The position numbers and the translations under genes are program-made. From an uncultured Bacteroidales bacterium (GTDB lineage Bacteria; Bacteroidota; Bacteroidia; Bacteroidales; Muribaculaceae), in contig CAMGBT010000002.1 in the NCBI GenBank assembly GCA_946011725.1, positions 38,435-102,434 on the forward strand: 64,000 bases of DNA. Reading direction: 5' to 3'. The notes under the pieces were generated by a model that worked only from the letters and a program-made list of their open reading frames with translations, did not search any database and was not told the origin of the DNA. Position 1 is the stretch's first letter. Every line of letters begins with the position of its first letter. Below, one piece after another: positions 26,474 through 36,083 of this stretch.

Positions 26474-26886
26474 CACTGTTGCAGTTTGCGGATTTCGTCG
26501 GTGAGCGACTGCTTGAATTTGTCAGGGTTGGAGCGAGCCGAGGCGAAGGCCATGTTGGTGAGGTCGACGTGCTGCACCGGTTGGCCGTTGCGCCATTGGC
26601 ACAGAACCAAAGCCGATGACGCCACCTCGAAGTTGGCGGCCACGGCGGCGCCCTCGGCTGTAGATAAATCAACTACTGTGAAGGTTAACGTGCTGTCGCA
26701 AAGCGTGTTGACTACTTCGGTCGCGCGCTGCTCGATGGCATTGCAGGTGGCGCAGCGTTGCTTGCCGTGGAAGTAAAACACTTGTACGCCGTCGCCGGTC
26801 GGCGCTTCGAGCGGCGACGCTTGCGGGGCGGAGCATCCCGCCATGCTGAGCAGGACGATGGTGCGGATGGAAAGAAATTGTTTCAT
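26473..26886 (-). CDS. ArsF-like thioredoxin-fold lipoprotein
   Basis: A 137-residue lipoprotein: signal peptide with lipobox SMAGC (lipidated Cys18), then a thioredoxin-like domain with FHGKQRCATCNAIE (Cys45, Cys48). The C-terminal half is helical. It matches the family annotated as ArsF, a subunit of a nitroreductase for nitrated aromatic arsenicals in arsEFG systems. Its position directly after arsR and before the CcdA-like gene supports that. The enzyme activity itself is not visible in the sequence, which shows only a redox-active CxxC on an envelope-anchored domain, so reduction of a disulfide or thiol-bound substrate is an equally fair description. Confidence 0.8.
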   Translation of the reverse strand: MKQFLSIRTIVLLSMAGCSAPQASPLEAPTGDGVQVFYFHGKQRCATCNAIEQRATEVVNTLCDSTLTFTVVDLSTAEGAAVAANFEVASSALVLCQWRNGQPVQHVDLTNMAFASARSNPDKFKQSLTDEIRKLQQ

Positions 26887-26932
26887 AGGGTAAGTAGTTA
26901 GGCGAACAACGAACTAATTAAGTAAAAGCTAT

Positions 26933-27250
26933 TCAGCAGCAGCCGCATTCCGACGAGGCGGCACTGAAGAACTGGGCGAACAGGCGCTGGGCCACGGCCC
27001 AATTGGCGCGGTTGATGCAGTAGCGCACTTTTGGCGGCTCGATCGACCCTTGGATGAGGCCTGCGTCCTTCAGTTCGCTAAGATGCTGTGAAACAGTGGC
27101 TTTAGAGATGGAAAGTACTTGGTGGATGTCGCCAAAGAAGCATTCCGAGCGTTGCGCCAGGAACAAGAGGATAGCCACGCGAGTGGGGTGGCCCAGCGCC
27201 TTGGCCATGCGCGCCAGCTGTTGCTGTTGGTCGGGAGTTGGAATAATCAT
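26933..27250 (-). CDS. ArsR/SmtB-family metalloregulator
   Basis: A 105-residue winged-helix repressor (start ATG at 27250). The DNA-binding core is LGHPTRVAILLFLAQ, then LSISKATVSQHLSELKDAGL and a wing around PPKVRYCIN. Candidate metal or arsenic ligands are Cys36 (SECFFGDI, in place of the classic ELCVCDL) and the C-terminal SSECGCC with three cysteines, so sensing may use C-terminal thiols as in some arsenite-responsive relatives. It leads an operon with ArsF, ArsG, thioredoxin-like and ArsP-like genes. Its promoter overlaps a candidate operator (27273-27290), consistent with autorepression. The in-frame extension upstream of 27250 runs into that promoter and is not used. Confidence 0.88.
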   Translation of the reverse strand: MIIPTPDQQQQLARMAKALGHPTRVAILLFLAQRSECFFGDIHQVLSISKATVSQHLSELKDAGLIQGSIEPPKVRYCINRANWAVAQRLFAQFFSAASSECGCC

Positions 27251-27272
27251 GAGCAAGTGGATTTTAAATTCT

Positions 27273-27290
27273 GTTCGCAAAGATACGAAC
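27273..27290. promoter_or_regulatory. Candidate ArsR operator
   Basis: An 18-bp inverted repeat GTTCG-N8-CGAAC that encloses the -7 box. A dimeric ArsR bound here would block the promoter. Found by symmetry and position only. Confidence 0.5.
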
Positions 27291-27309
27291 AAATTTTCAA
27301 TCACACAAA
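27278..27309 (-). promoter_or_regulatory. Promoter of the ars-like operon
   Basis: Minus strand TTTG (27309-27306) and TATCTTTG (27285-27278) with exactly 20 nt between, a full consensus match 27 nt before the arsR ATG. Confidence 0.8.
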
Positions 27310-27555
27310 TTTTTTTGCCAAAATTTTGCGCCGCCCCGCCGCCTTAATTCATGACTTGAACCGGCAAACCAAATACTATAAAGTAAGAATCAACAAAAAT
27401 ACCGTTACGTTCTACGTCAAAAACCTACGTTCTACGTTTACGTCTTACGTTAAAAAACCGTCACGTCTTACGTCAAAAAACGCGTTGGTTCGTTTTGTTG
27501 CTTACGAGATAGCCCGTAGTCTTAATTGAAAGGCGGCGGGGTGGGTGGAAATAAA
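27310..27555. other. Intergenic region with TACGTT/ACGTC word array
   Basis: No gene seen. At 27407-27485 the words ACGTTCTACGT, ACGTTTACGT and ACGTCTTACGT follow one another, separated by A-runs. The stretch 27433-27458 matches 486-511 (upstream of pgi) with only a few differences. Confidence 0.6.
27407..27485 (+). repeat. Degenerate tandem array of ACGT-containing words
   Basis: Four roughly 11-base words of the form ACGTYYTACGT occur within 80 bp, each trailed by five or six A residues. A shorter version lies at 476-511. Both arrays precede strong promoters by about 70-100 bp. Confidence 0.6.
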
Positions 27556-27587
27556 TTTGGAATTTTGGGGAAGATTTCGTAACTTTG
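27556..27587 (+). promoter_or_regulatory. Promoter of lysS
   Basis: TTTG (27556-27559) and TAACTTTG (27580-27587), 20 nt apart; the leader is about 60 nt before the ATG at 27652. Confidence 0.8.
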
Positions 27588-27651
27588 CACATTCTTTGTG
27601 CCGTGCACTTAGGATTTGACATTTTGTAATCATACATTATTATATATAGAT

Positions 27652-29388
27652 ATGAATATTCTTGAACTGAGCGAGCAGGAGATCATTCGTCGCAACTCGT
27701 TGCAAGGGTTGCGCGATTTGGGCATCGAACCTTATCCTGCTGCAGAATTTGTTGTCACCGGCCACAGCGATGAAATCAAGGCTTCCTTCAGCGACGACGC
27801 TGAACCTCGCCAAGTGAGCATCGCCGGCCGCATTATGAGCCGTCGCATCATGGGCAAGGCTTCCTTTGCCGAGCTGCAAGATGCCAATGGCCGTATCCAA
27901 GTGTATATCTCCCGCGATGAAATCTGTCCCGGCGAAGATAAAGAACTGTACAACACCGTGTTCAAGAAACTCTTAGACATCGGCGACTTCGTCGGGGTGG
28001 AAGGCTACGTGTTCCGCACCCAAACCGGCGAAATCTCCGTGCATGCGCAGAAGTTGACCGTGCTCAGCAAGTCGCTGCGTCCGCTCCCCATCGTCAAGGT
28101 GAAGGACGGCGTCACTTACGACGGCTTCGAAGACCCCGAGCTGCGCTACCGTCAACGCTACGTTGACTTGGTGGTCAACGCCGGCGTCAAGGAAATCTTC
28201 CTTAAGCGCACCAAGGTGTACTCCTCCATGCGCGAATACTTCAACGCAGCCGGTTACATCGAGGTCGAGACCCCGATTCTGCAGTCGATTCCCGGCGGTG
28301 CCGCTGCGCGTCCGTTTATTACTCACCACAACGCGTTGGACATACCCCTGTACCTGCGCATCGCCGACGAACTCTACCTCAAGCGCCTGATTGTGGGCGG
28401 TTTCGAGGGCGTGTACGAGTTCTCCAAGAACTTCCGCAACGAAGGCATGGATCGCACCCACAACCCCGAGTTCACCTGCATGGAAATCTACGTATCCTAT
28501 AAGGACTACAAGTGGATGATGAACTTCACCGAGCGTATGCTCGAAAAAATATGCCTCGACGTGAACGGCACCACCGAAGTTAAGGTGGGCGACAATGTCA
28601 TCTCGTTCAAGGCTCCCTTCCCCCGCGTGACCATGGCCCAAGCCATCAAGGACTTCACCGGCGTGGACATCACCGGCATGGACGAAGCCGCCCTGCGCCA
28701 AGTGTGCAAGGACCTCGACATCGAAATCGATGAAACCATGGGCAAAGGCAAGCTCATCGACGAAATCTTCGGCGCCAAGTGCGAAGGCAACTACATCCAG
28801 CCCACCTTCATCACCGACTACCCGGTGGAAATGTCGCCCCTGACCAAGCGCCACCGCGACAACCCCGAGCTCACCGAGCGCTTCGAGCTGATGGTCAACG
28901 GCAAAGAGCTGGCCAACGCCTACTCCGAGCTTAACGACCCCATCGACCAGTACGAACGCTTCGTGGAGCAAATGCGCTTAGCCGAAAAAGGCGACGACGA
29001 AGCCATGATCATCGATGGCGACTTCATCCGCGCCTTGGAATACGGTATGCCGCCCACATCCGGCATGGGCATCGGCATGGATCGCCTGGTGATGCTCATG
29101 ACCGGCCAAACCGCCATCCAAGAAGTGCTCCTCTTCCCCCAGATGCGCCCGGAGAAGACCGAGCGCCGCGACCGCCCCGAGGCTTACGTGGCCGTGGGCG
29201 TGCCCCAAGAGTGGGTGGCCCCGCTGCAAAAAGCCGGCGTGCTCACTGTGGCCGCGCTGGCCGATGTCACCCCCGGCAAGCTCTTCCAAGAGCTGTGCGG
29301 AATCAACAAGAAGTACAAATTAGGGCTGACAAACCCGCAGCCGGAAGTGATTCAGCAGTGGGCCGACGCCGCCAAAGCCACGCTGTGA
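27652..29388 (+). CDS. lysS: Lysyl-tRNA synthetase (class II)
   Basis: Charges tRNA-Lys in the cytoplasm. The ATG at 27652 gives 578 residues. The N-terminal OB-fold binds the anticodon (about 55-145, [20 protein letters not shown]); class II motif 2 is [15 protein letters not shown] and motif 3 is [14 protein letters not shown], with [10 protein letters not shown] between them. The last 70-80 residues beyond the usual end (from about 505, [14 protein letters not shown] onward) form a small helical extension typical of Bacteroidetes enzymes, resembling a helix-hairpin-helix. An earlier in-frame codon at 27616 lies between the promoter and this start but shows no family similarity. Confidence 0.97.
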   Translation: MNILELSEQEIIRRNSLQGLRDLGIEPYPAAEFVVTGHSDEIKASFSDDAEPRQVSIAGRIMSRRIMGKASFAELQDANGRIQVYISRDEICPGEDKELYNTVFKKLLDIGDFVGVEGYVFRTQTGEISVHAQKLTVLSKSLRPLPIVKVKDGVTYDGFEDPELRYRQRYVDLVVNAGVKEIFLKRTKVYSSMREYFNAAGYIEVETPILQSIPGGAAARPFITHHNALDIPLYLRIADELYLKRLIVGGFEGVYEFSKNFRNEGMDRTHNPEFTCMEIYVSYKDYKWMMNFTERMLEKICLDVNGTTEVKVGDNVISFKAPFPRVTMAQAIKDFTGVDITGMDEAALRQVCKDLDIEIDETMGKGKLIDEIFGAKCEGNYIQPTFITDYPVEMSPLTKRHRDNPELTERFELMVNGKELANAYSELNDPIDQYERFVEQMRLAEKGDDEAMIIDGDFIRALEYGMPPTSGMGIGMDRLVMLMTGQTAIQEVLLFPQMRPEKTERRDRPEAYVAVGVPQEWVAPLQKAGVLTVAALADVTPGKLFQELCGINKKYKLGLTNPQPEVIQQWADAAKATL

Positions 29389-29459
29389 ACCGTGGCCGCA
29401 GATGTGAAACCTTAAACACTATCCCATAAAAAACGGCAGTAGTAGCCAAATATTTAGAT

Positions 29460-30455
29460 ATGAGCTCATTAGAAAACATAGCTGTGCTCGGTGGTGGCAG
29501 TTGGGCCACTGCCCTGAGCCGTTTGCTGCTGCAAAACTGCAAGACAATCACGTGGTACATGCGCCGCGACGACCGTATCGAGGAATTCATCCGCATCGGT
29601 CATAACCCCGCATATCTCACCGACGTGATGTTCGACACCAATCGTATCAACTTCTCATCGGATATCAACTACGTGTGCGACAAGGCCGACGTGCTGCTGT
29701 TGGCCATGCCGTCACCCTACTTCAAATCCCACACCGAAAAAATTTCGGTGGACCTCAGCGGCAAGACCATAGTCTCGGCCGTCAAGGGCATTGTACCCGA
29801 TGAAAATCAGATTATTACCGACTACATGGTCGACCACTTCGGCGTGAATCTGCAGCGTGAGATCGTGATCTCCGGCCCCTGCCATGCCGAGGAAGTGGCC
29901 CTCGACCGTCCGTCGTTCCTCACCATCGGCTGCCATGACCACGAGCTGGCCGTGGACTTCGGCAAACTCATCGAAGGCAAGCGCTCCCACGCCATCATCT
30001 CCACCGACGTCGAAGGTATCGAGTACGCCGCCGTGCTCAAGAACATCTACGCCATCGCTTCCGGCATCATCCACGGCATGAAGTTGGGCGACAACTTCTC
30101 CGCCATGCTCGTGTCGAACGCCCTGCGCGAAATGGAACGATTCCTCGCCGCCGCCGCTCCCGCCGAACGAAATATCAGCGACTCCGTGTACTTAGGCGAC
30201 CTCCTCGTGACCGCGTACTCCCGATTCTCACGCAACCACAACTTCGGCTCGATGATCGGCAAAGGCTACTCGGTGAAAAATGCCCGCATGGAAATGGAGC
30301 AAACCGCCGAAGGCTACTATGCCGCCAAATGTATCACCGATATCAACAGCAAGCTCGGGGTGGAAATGCCCATCCTCAACTGCGTCTACGATATTCTTTA
30401 CCGCAACATACAGCCGGCCAAAGCTCTCAGCCGTATGTCTACAACATTCTGCTAA
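29460..30455 (+). CDS. gpsA: Glycerol-3-phosphate dehydrogenase [NAD(P)+]
   Basis: Reduces dihydroxyacetone phosphate to sn-glycerol 3-phosphate, the backbone for phospholipids. The 331-residue protein starts with a Rossmann motif LGGGSWATALSRLL (residues 9-22), followed by KGIVPDENQI, the conserved GPCHAEEVALDRPS block (about 138-151) and LKNIYAIASGIIHGMKLGDN with the catalytic lysine. It lies 71 nt after lysS and probably shares a transcript with lysS, the DUF3467 gene and cysS. Confidence 0.95.
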   Translation: MSSLENIAVLGGGSWATALSRLLLQNCKTITWYMRRDDRIEEFIRIGHNPAYLTDVMFDTNRINFSSDINYVCDKADVLLLAMPSPYFKSHTEKISVDLSGKTIVSAVKGIVPDENQIITDYMVDHFGVNLQREIVISGPCHAEEVALDRPSFLTIGCHDHELAVDFGKLIEGKRSHAIISTDVEGIEYAAVLKNIYAIASGIIHGMKLGDNFSAMLVSNALREMERFLAAAAPAERNISDSVYLGDLLVTAYSRFSRNHNFGSMIGKGYSVKNARMEMEQTAEGYYAAKCITDINSKLGVEMPILNCVYDILYRNIQPAKALSRMSTTFC

Positions 30456-30476
30456 TCAATAATTTACAAATACAAA

Positions 30477-30785
30477 ATGGAAAAGAAAGAACTGAAAATC
30501 GAACTGCCTGCAGAAGTAGCTGCCGGCAAATATAGCAACCTCGCAGTAATCTCCCACTCCGCTCAGGAGTTCTTCCTCGACTTCGTCACCGTGGCCCCCA
30601 ATATGCCCCAAGCCAAAGTGCAAAGCCGCGTGGTGATGACACCCGAAAACGTGAAGAACCTCCTGTTCGCCCTGCGCGACAACATCGCCAAATACGAAGC
30701 TACCTTCGGCGAAATCGAGCACAAAGTGCCCAAAGCCGGCGCTCCCAAAGGCGGCAGCGATATCCCCAACCCCTTCCAAGCCTAA
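30477..30785 (+). CDS. DUF3467 domain protein
   Basis: A 102-residue protein of a small family found widely in Bacteroidetes. It begins with a charged strand (EKKELKIELPAEVAAGKYSN), then AVISHSAQEFFLDFVTVAPN and VQSRVVMTPENVKNLLFALR, the core of the domain, and ends in a glycine-rich tail. No catalytic residues, signal peptide or membrane segment are apparent. It sits between gpsA and cysS with gaps of 21 and 6 nt. The function is unknown; related domains in other phyla appear in transcription or phage-associated contexts. Confidence 0.85.
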   Translation: MEKKELKIELPAEVAAGKYSNLAVISHSAQEFFLDFVTVAPNMPQAKVQSRVVMTPENVKNLLFALRDNIAKYEATFGEIEHKVPKAGAPKGGSDIPNPFQA

Positions 30786-30791
30786 ACCGCT

Positions 30792-32273
30792 ATGCTTCAG
30801 CACTCTTTGGAGATTTACAACTCGATGTCGCGTTGCAAGGAACTCTTCAAACCCTTGCACCCGGAGCGAGTAGGTATGTACGTGTGCGGCCCCACCGTCT
30901 ACGGCGACGGCCACCTCGGTCACGCCCGTCCGGCCATCACCTTCGACGTGCTCTTCCGCTACCTTACCCACTTAGGTTACAAGGTGCGCTACGTGCGCAA
31001 CATCACCGACGTGGGCCACTTGGAGCATGACGCCGACGACGGCGAGGACAAGATCGCCAAAAAAGCACGCCTCGAGCAGCTCGAACCAATGGAAGTGGTG
31101 CAGCACTACCTGCTGCGATACCACCGCGCCATGGACGCGCTCAACGTGCTCCCGCCCTCAATCGAGCCCCACGCTTCCGGCCACATCATCGAACAAATCG
31201 AGTACATCAAAAAAATTCTCGACGCCGGATACGCCTACGAGAGCGAAGGCTCCGTATACTTCGACGTGCCCAAATTTAACCACGACTACGGCTACGGACG
31301 CCTCTCCGGTCGCAACATCGAAGAGCTGCTGGCTACCACCCGCGCCCTCGACGGCCAAACAGAGAAACGCAATCCCGCCGACTTTGCCCTCTGGAAAAAG
31401 GCTGCACCCGAACACATCATGCACTGGCCTTCCCCCTGGAGCGAAGGCTTCCCCGGGTGGCACTTGGAATGCTCCACCATGAGCGAAAAGTACCTCGGCG
31501 AACAATTCGACATCCACGGCGGCGGTATGGACCTCAAATTCCCACACCACGACTGCGAAATCGCCCAGTCAGTGGCCCATAACGGCCGTCCTTCCGTCCA
31601 CTATTGGATGCACAACAATATGATCACCATCAACGGCCAGAAGATGGGCAAATCCCTCGGCAACTTCATCACCTTGGACGAATTCTTCACCGGCTCGCAC
31701 CCCCTGTTGGCCCAAGCCTACTCGCCCATGACCATCCGCTTCTTCATCCTGCAAGCGCACTACCGCGGCACCGTGGACTTCTCCAACGAAGCCCTCCAAG
31801 CCAGCGAAACCGCACTGCGCCGCATGCTCGACGGATGGAAGCGCCTCGGCGAACTCAAGCCCTCGGCCGAATCCACCGTGGACGTCAACGACATCCGCAC
31901 ACGCTGCTACGCCGCCATGGACGACGACCTCAACACCCCCGTGGTGATCGCCACCCTCTTTGACGCCTGCCGCATCATCAACCAAGTGAACGACGGCCAC
32001 GCCACCGCCACCGCCGACGACATCGCCACCCTGCGCGACATCATGCAGACATTCCTGGTTGACATCCTCGGCATCCGCACCGAAGCAGCCGAAGCCGGCG
32101 CCGAAGCTCTCAAACCCTTCGAAGACGCCGTGGACCTGCTCCTCAACATCCGCCGCGAAGCCAAGCAACGCAAGGATTGGGCCACTTCCGACCTCATCCG
32201 CGACCGCCTCGCCGCCATCGGCTTCGCCGTCAAAGACACCAAAGACGGCGGCTTCGAATGGACCCTGAAGTAA
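30792..32273 (+). CDS. cysS: Cysteinyl-tRNA synthetase
   Basis: Class I enzyme charging tRNA-Cys. The 493-residue protein shows the zinc-site [16 protein letters not shown] (Cys32; HLGH at 41-44 is the HIGH motif), the second zinc cysteine in [12 protein letters not shown], and KMGKS at 284-288 as the KMSKS loop with the glycine variant. The C-terminal helical domain (about 370-493) binds the tRNA. It ends the lysS transcript and is followed by two hairpins. Confidence 0.97.
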   Translation: MLQHSLEIYNSMSRCKELFKPLHPERVGMYVCGPTVYGDGHLGHARPAITFDVLFRYLTHLGYKVRYVRNITDVGHLEHDADDGEDKIAKKARLEQLEPMEVVQHYLLRYHRAMDALNVLPPSIEPHASGHIIEQIEYIKKILDAGYAYESEGSVYFDVPKFNHDYGYGRLSGRNIEELLATTRALDGQTEKRNPADFALWKKAAPEHIMHWPSPWSEGFPGWHLECSTMSEKYLGEQFDIHGGGMDLKFPHHDCEIAQSVAHNGRPSVHYWMHNNMITINGQKMGKSLGNFITLDEFFTGSHPLLAQAYSPMTIRFFILQAHYRGTVDFSNEALQASETALRRMLDGWKRLGELKPSAESTVDVNDIRTRCYAAMDDDLNTPVVIATLFDACRIINQVNDGHATATADDIATLRDIMQTFLVDILGIRTEAAEAGAEALKPFEDAVDLLLNIRREAKQRKDWATSDLIRDRLAAIGFAVKDTKDGGFEWTLK

Positions 32274-32286
32274 GTAATTTCCCATC

Positions 32287-32348
32287 CACCTCCCACAAAT
32301 TAGCCCTATTAGACCAATTGGCCTAATAGGGCTAATTCGTGGGAGGTG
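32287..32348. repeat. 62-bp near-perfect palindrome after cysS
   Basis: The two 31-bp halves are reverse complements except for two mismatched pairs. Each arm contains the word AATTAGCCCTATTAG, which also appears in the ABAB repeat at 49911-50130. Between the convergent cysS and nifJ genes it could form a very long hairpin in either transcript. Confidence 0.85.
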
Positions 32349-32366
32349 AGCCGAGTGGGCGGGCAC

Positions 32367-32396
32367 AAAAAAAGAGGGCCCCGGCCCTCTTTTTTT
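32367..32396. terminator. Bidirectional terminator between cysS and nifJ
   Basis: Arms of A7-GAGGG (32367-32378) and CCCTC-T7 (32385-32396) around CCCCGG. Both strands end the stem in a T-run, so it serves the two converging genes. Confidence 0.9.
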
Positions 32397-32414
32397 ATGG
32401 ATGAGTGTGGTGGA

Positions 32415-35400
32415 TTATTCTTCGGGAGCGACACCCCATTGCTGTTGGGCGAGGCGGCGGTAGTTGTTGTAGCGCCATTGGGCGTTTTCTTTGGCTGCGG
32501 CGAAGAGTTCTTCGGCTTGGTCGGGGAGCTGTTTGAAAACGGAGGCGTAGCGTACTTCGCCTTTGAGGAAGTCGGTGAACTTATCCCATTGGGGCTCTTT
32601 GGAGTCGAGGGTGAAGGGGTTCTTGCCTTCGGCTTCGAGGGCGGGGTTGTAGCGCCACAGGTGCCAGTAGCCGCATTCTACAGCGCGTTGTTGTTCGAGC
32701 TGAGCGTGGCCCATGCCGGCGCGGAGGCCGTGGTTGATACAGGGGGAGTAAGCGATGATCAACGAGGGACCGTCGTAGGCTTCGGCTTCGCGGATGGCCT
32801 TGAGGGTTTGAGCGTTGTCGGCACCCATAGCCACTTGAGCCACGTAAACGTAGCCGTAGGTGGAGGCGATCAGGCCGAGGTCTTTCTTACGGATGCGTTT
32901 GCCGGCAGCGGCGAATTTGGCGATTGCGCCGAGCGGGGTGGCCTTGGAGGATTGGCCGCCGGTGTTGGAGTATACTTCGGTGTCGAGCACGATTACGTTA
33001 ACGTTTTGGCCGGAAGCGAGTACGTGGTCGAGGCCGCCGAAGCCAATGTCGTAAGCGGCACCGTCGCCGGCGATGATCCATTGGCTGCGAGCCACGATGT
33101 AGCCCTTGAGTTCGAGCAGAGCGCGGCAGTTGTCGCATTGGCAAGCTTCAGCCAGGGGGATGAGCTCGTTGGCCACTTCGCGGGTGACGCCGGCGGAGTT
33201 GCGGTTGTCGAGCCATTTTTGAGCGAGGGCTTTGATTTGGTCGGAGCACTTGTCGCAGGCGGTGAGGCGGGTCATGATGTCGGCCACGCGAGCGCGGATC
33301 TTGTCGGAAGCGATGTGCATGCCGAGGCCGTATTCGGCGAAGTCCTCGAACAGCGAGTTACCCCAAGCGGGACCGTTGCCTTCGGCGTTGGTGCAGTAGG
33401 GGGTAGAGGGCACGGAACCGGAGTAGATGGATGAGCAACCGGTGGCGTTGGCTACCATTTCGTGGTCGCCGAAGAGTTGGGAGATGAGTTTTACGTAGGG
33501 AGTTTCGCCGCAACCGGAGCAAGCGCCGGAGAATTCGAACAGCGGGGTGGCGAATTGCGAGTTCTTGGCGTTGATCTTGATGTCAACGAGGTTTTGCTTG
33601 GAGGCGACGGCGGTGGTGCAGTAGTCCCATTGCTTTTGCACTTCGAGTTGGGTTTCGAGGGGCTTCATTTCGAGAGCCTTCACGCCCTTCTTGCCGGGGC
33701 AAACGTCCACGCAGTTGCCGCAACCGAGGCAGTCCATAACGTCGACGGATTGGATGAAGCGCATGCCTTTGAATGCGGTGCCGATGGCGGGGATAGAAGC
33801 TTCTTCGCCGAAGGGAGCGGCAGCGAGTTCGTTGGCGTCGAGCACGAAGGGACGGATGGCGGCGTGAGGACAAACGAATGCGCACTTGTTACATTGGATA
33901 CAGTTTTCTTCGAGCCATTGGGGCACGAAAGCTGCTACGCCGCGTTTTTCGAAGCGTGCGGTGCCTTGAATCCAGTGGCCGTCGGCTGCGTTGGCGAAGT
34001 CGGATACGCGCAGCAGGTCGCCGTCTTGAGCGTTGATGGGACGCACGATGTCGTTGATGAAGGCGGGGTCGTTGTTTTCAGCCTTGGGGTCATCGGGGAG
34101 GTTGGCCCAAGCGGGGTCAACGGCGAGGGTGTGGTATTCGTTGCCACGATCCACGGCAGCGTAGTTTTTGTCGACCACGTCTTGACCTTTCTTGCCGTAA
34201 GATTTCACGATGAATTTCTTCATCTGTTCAACGGCGAGGTCCACGGGGATTACTTCGGTGATGCGGAAGAAAGCGCTTTGGAGGATGGTGTTGGTGCGGT
34301 TACCGAGGCCGATTTCTTGGGCGATGCGAGTGGCGTTGATGTAGTAGACGGTGATGTTGTGCTGAGCGAAGTAGCGTTTAACCTTGTTGGGGAGGTTAGC
34401 AGCGAGTTCGTCGCCTTCCCAGATGGTGTTGAGCAGGAATGTGCCGCCGTCGCGCAGGCCGCGGGTCACGTCGTACATGTGGAGGTAAGCTTGCACGTGG
34501 CATGCTACGAAGTTGGGGGTGTTCACCAGGTAGGTTGAGCGGATGGGCTTGTCGCCGAAGCGCAGGTGCGAGCAGGTGAAGCCGCCGGACTTCTTGGAGT
34601 CGTAAGCGAAGTAAGCTTGGCAGTATTTGGTGGTGTTTTCGCCGATGATCTTCACGGAGTTCTTGTTAGCGCCCACTGTGCCGTCGGCGCCGAGACCGTA
34701 GAACTTGGCTTCGTAGGTGGAGGGGTCGCCTAAGGCAACTTCTTCCTTGGGAGGCAGGGAGGTGAAGGTAACGTCGTCGACGATGCCCACGGTGAAGTGG
34801 TCTTTGGGTTGGGGCAGAGCGAGGTTTTCGAAAACGCCGATAATCATGGCGGGGGTAACGTCCTTGGAGGCGAGACCATAGCGGCCGGCCACGATGCGGG
34901 GAGCGTTTTCTGCGCCGTAGAATGCTTCTTTAACGTCGAGGCAGAGGGGTTCGCCGTTGGCGCCGGGTTCTTTGGTGCGGTCGAGCACGGCAATGTTGCG
35001 GCAGGTGGCGGGGATGGCGGCCAGCAGGTGCTTGGCGGAGAAGGGGCGGTAGAGGTGCACGGCCACCAAACCAACTTTTTCGCCGTTGGCAACCATGTAG
35101 TCGATGGCTTCCTTGGCGGCTTCGGTCACGGAGCCCATGGCGATGATTACGCGGTCGGCATCCTTGGCACCGTAGTAGTTGAAGAGGTGGTATTCACGGC
35201 CGGTGATTTCGGAGATTTTGGCCATGTAGTCTTCCACGATTTCGGGCACGGCTTCGTAGTGCTTGTTGCAAGCTTCGCGGTGCTGGAAGAATACGTCGCC
35301 GTTTTCGGCCAAGCCGCGTGCGATGGGGGCTTGGGGAGTGAGGGCGCGTTGACGGAAGCGGGCGAGGGCTTCGCGGTCGAGCAGCGGTTCGAGGTCTTCT

Positions 35401-35969
35401 TGCTCCATCACTTCGACCTTTTGGATTTCGTGGGAAGTGCGGAAGCCGTCGAAGAAGTTAACGAAGGGCACACTCGAACGGATAGTGGCGAGGTGAGCCA
35501 CACCGGCGAGGTCCATAACTTCTTGCACGGAGCCTTCGGCCAACATGGCGAAGCCGGTTTGGCGGGTAGCCATCACGTCTTGGTGGTCGCCGAAGATGGA
35601 GAGAGCGTGAGAGGCGATGGTGCGGGCCGACACGTGGAACACGGTGGGCATCAATTCGCCTGCGATTTTGTACATGTTAGGGATCATCAGGAGCAAACCC
35701 TGTGAGGCGGTGTAAGTTGTGGTGAGGGCACCTGCATGGAGGGAGCCGTGTACTGCGCCGGCGGCGCCGCCTTCCGACTGCATTTCTTGCACCAAAACAG
35801 TTTCGCCGAAGATGTTTTTGCGGCCTGCGGCAGCCCATTCGTCCACATATTCAGCCATAGTGGAAGAAGGAGTGATGGGGTAGATAGCGGCTACCTCGGA
35901 GAACATATAGCTCACGTGGGCAGCGGCTTGGTTGCCATCGCAGGTCAAGAATTTCTTTTCCTTACTCAT
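32415..35969 (-). CDS. nifJ: Pyruvate:ferredoxin (flavodoxin) oxidoreductase
   Basis: Oxidatively decarboxylates pyruvate to acetyl-CoA and CO2 while reducing ferredoxin, the central step of pyruvate fermentation in anaerobes. The single 1184-residue chain carries the domains in the usual order: pyruvate/TPP pyrimidine-binding N-terminus (VSYMFSEVAAIYPITPSSTM), domain II and gamma domains, a two-cluster ferredoxin insert (CIQCNKCAFVCPHAA and CLGCGNCVDVCPGKKG), then the TPP diphosphate domain (ACSGCGETPY, GDGAAYDIGFGGLDHV). The ATG at 35969 fits the family's start; an in-frame upstream ATG at 36002 would add 11 unrelated residues. It is the only gene of its transcript. Confidence 0.97.
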   Translation of the reverse strand: MSKEKKFLTCDGNQAAAHVSYMFSEVAAIYPITPSSTMAEYVDEWAAAGRKNIFGETVLVQEMQSEGGAAGAVHGSLHAGALTTTYTASQGLLLMIPNMYKIAGELMPTVFHVSARTIASHALSIFGDHQDVMATRQTGFAMLAEGSVQEVMDLAGVAHLATIRSSVPFVNFFDGFRTSHEIQKVEVMEQEDLEPLLDREALARFRQRALTPQAPIARGLAENGDVFFQHREACNKHYEAVPEIVEDYMAKISEITGREYHLFNYYGAKDADRVIIAMGSVTEAAKEAIDYMVANGEKVGLVAVHLYRPFSAKHLLAAIPATCRNIAVLDRTKEPGANGEPLCLDVKEAFYGAENAPRIVAGRYGLASKDVTPAMIIGVFENLALPQPKDHFTVGIVDDVTFTSLPPKEEVALGDPSTYEAKFYGLGADGTVGANKNSVKIIGENTTKYCQAYFAYDSKKSGGFTCSHLRFGDKPIRSTYLVNTPNFVACHVQAYLHMYDVTRGLRDGGTFLLNTIWEGDELAANLPNKVKRYFAQHNITVYYINATRIAQEIGLGNRTNTILQSAFFRITEVIPVDLAVEQMKKFIVKSYGKKGQDVVDKNYAAVDRGNEYHTLAVDPAWANLPDDPKAENNDPAFINDIVRPINAQDGDLLRVSDFANAADGHWIQGTARFEKRGVAAFVPQWLEENCIQCNKCAFVCPHAAIRPFVLDANELAAAPFGEEASIPAIGTAFKGMRFIQSVDVMDCLGCGNCVDVCPGKKGVKALEMKPLETQLEVQKQWDYCTTAVASKQNLVDIKINAKNSQFATPLFEFSGACSGCGETPYVKLISQLFGDHEMVANATGCSSIYSGSVPSTPYCTNAEGNGPAWGNSLFEDFAEYGLGMHIASDKIRARVADIMTRLTACDKCSDQIKALAQKWLDNRNSAGVTREVANELIPLAEACQCDNCRALLELKGYIVARSQWIIAGDGAAYDIGFGGLDHVLASGQNVNVIVLDTEVYSNTGGQSSKATPLGAIAKFAAAGKRIRKKDLGLIASTYGYVYVAQVAMGADNAQTLKAIREAEAYDGPSLIIAYSPCINHGLRAGMGHAQLEQQRAVECGYWHLWRYNPALEAEGKNPFTLDSKEPQWDKFTDFLKGEVRYASVFKQLPDQAEELFAAAKENAQWRYNNYRRLAQQQWGVAPEE

Positions 35970-36083
35970 AGTTTCTATTGGTTGTTGTATACGTATATTC
36001 AAATCAGCGAGTGATAAGTGAGTGCAAAGTTACGAAAAAATCGCCAATTACATATTATATATAAGCAAAAAAATGCGAAAAAA

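Noticed and set aside
32346-34538. Two long open frames (about 360 codons each) on the plus strand opposite nifJ
   Set aside because: They mirror the GC-rich codon pattern of the pyruvate:ferredoxin oxidoreductase gene, have no family motifs, and give valine/glycine/glutamate-rich low-complexity proteins. Similar shadows lie opposite cysS, porM, hsdM and lysS.
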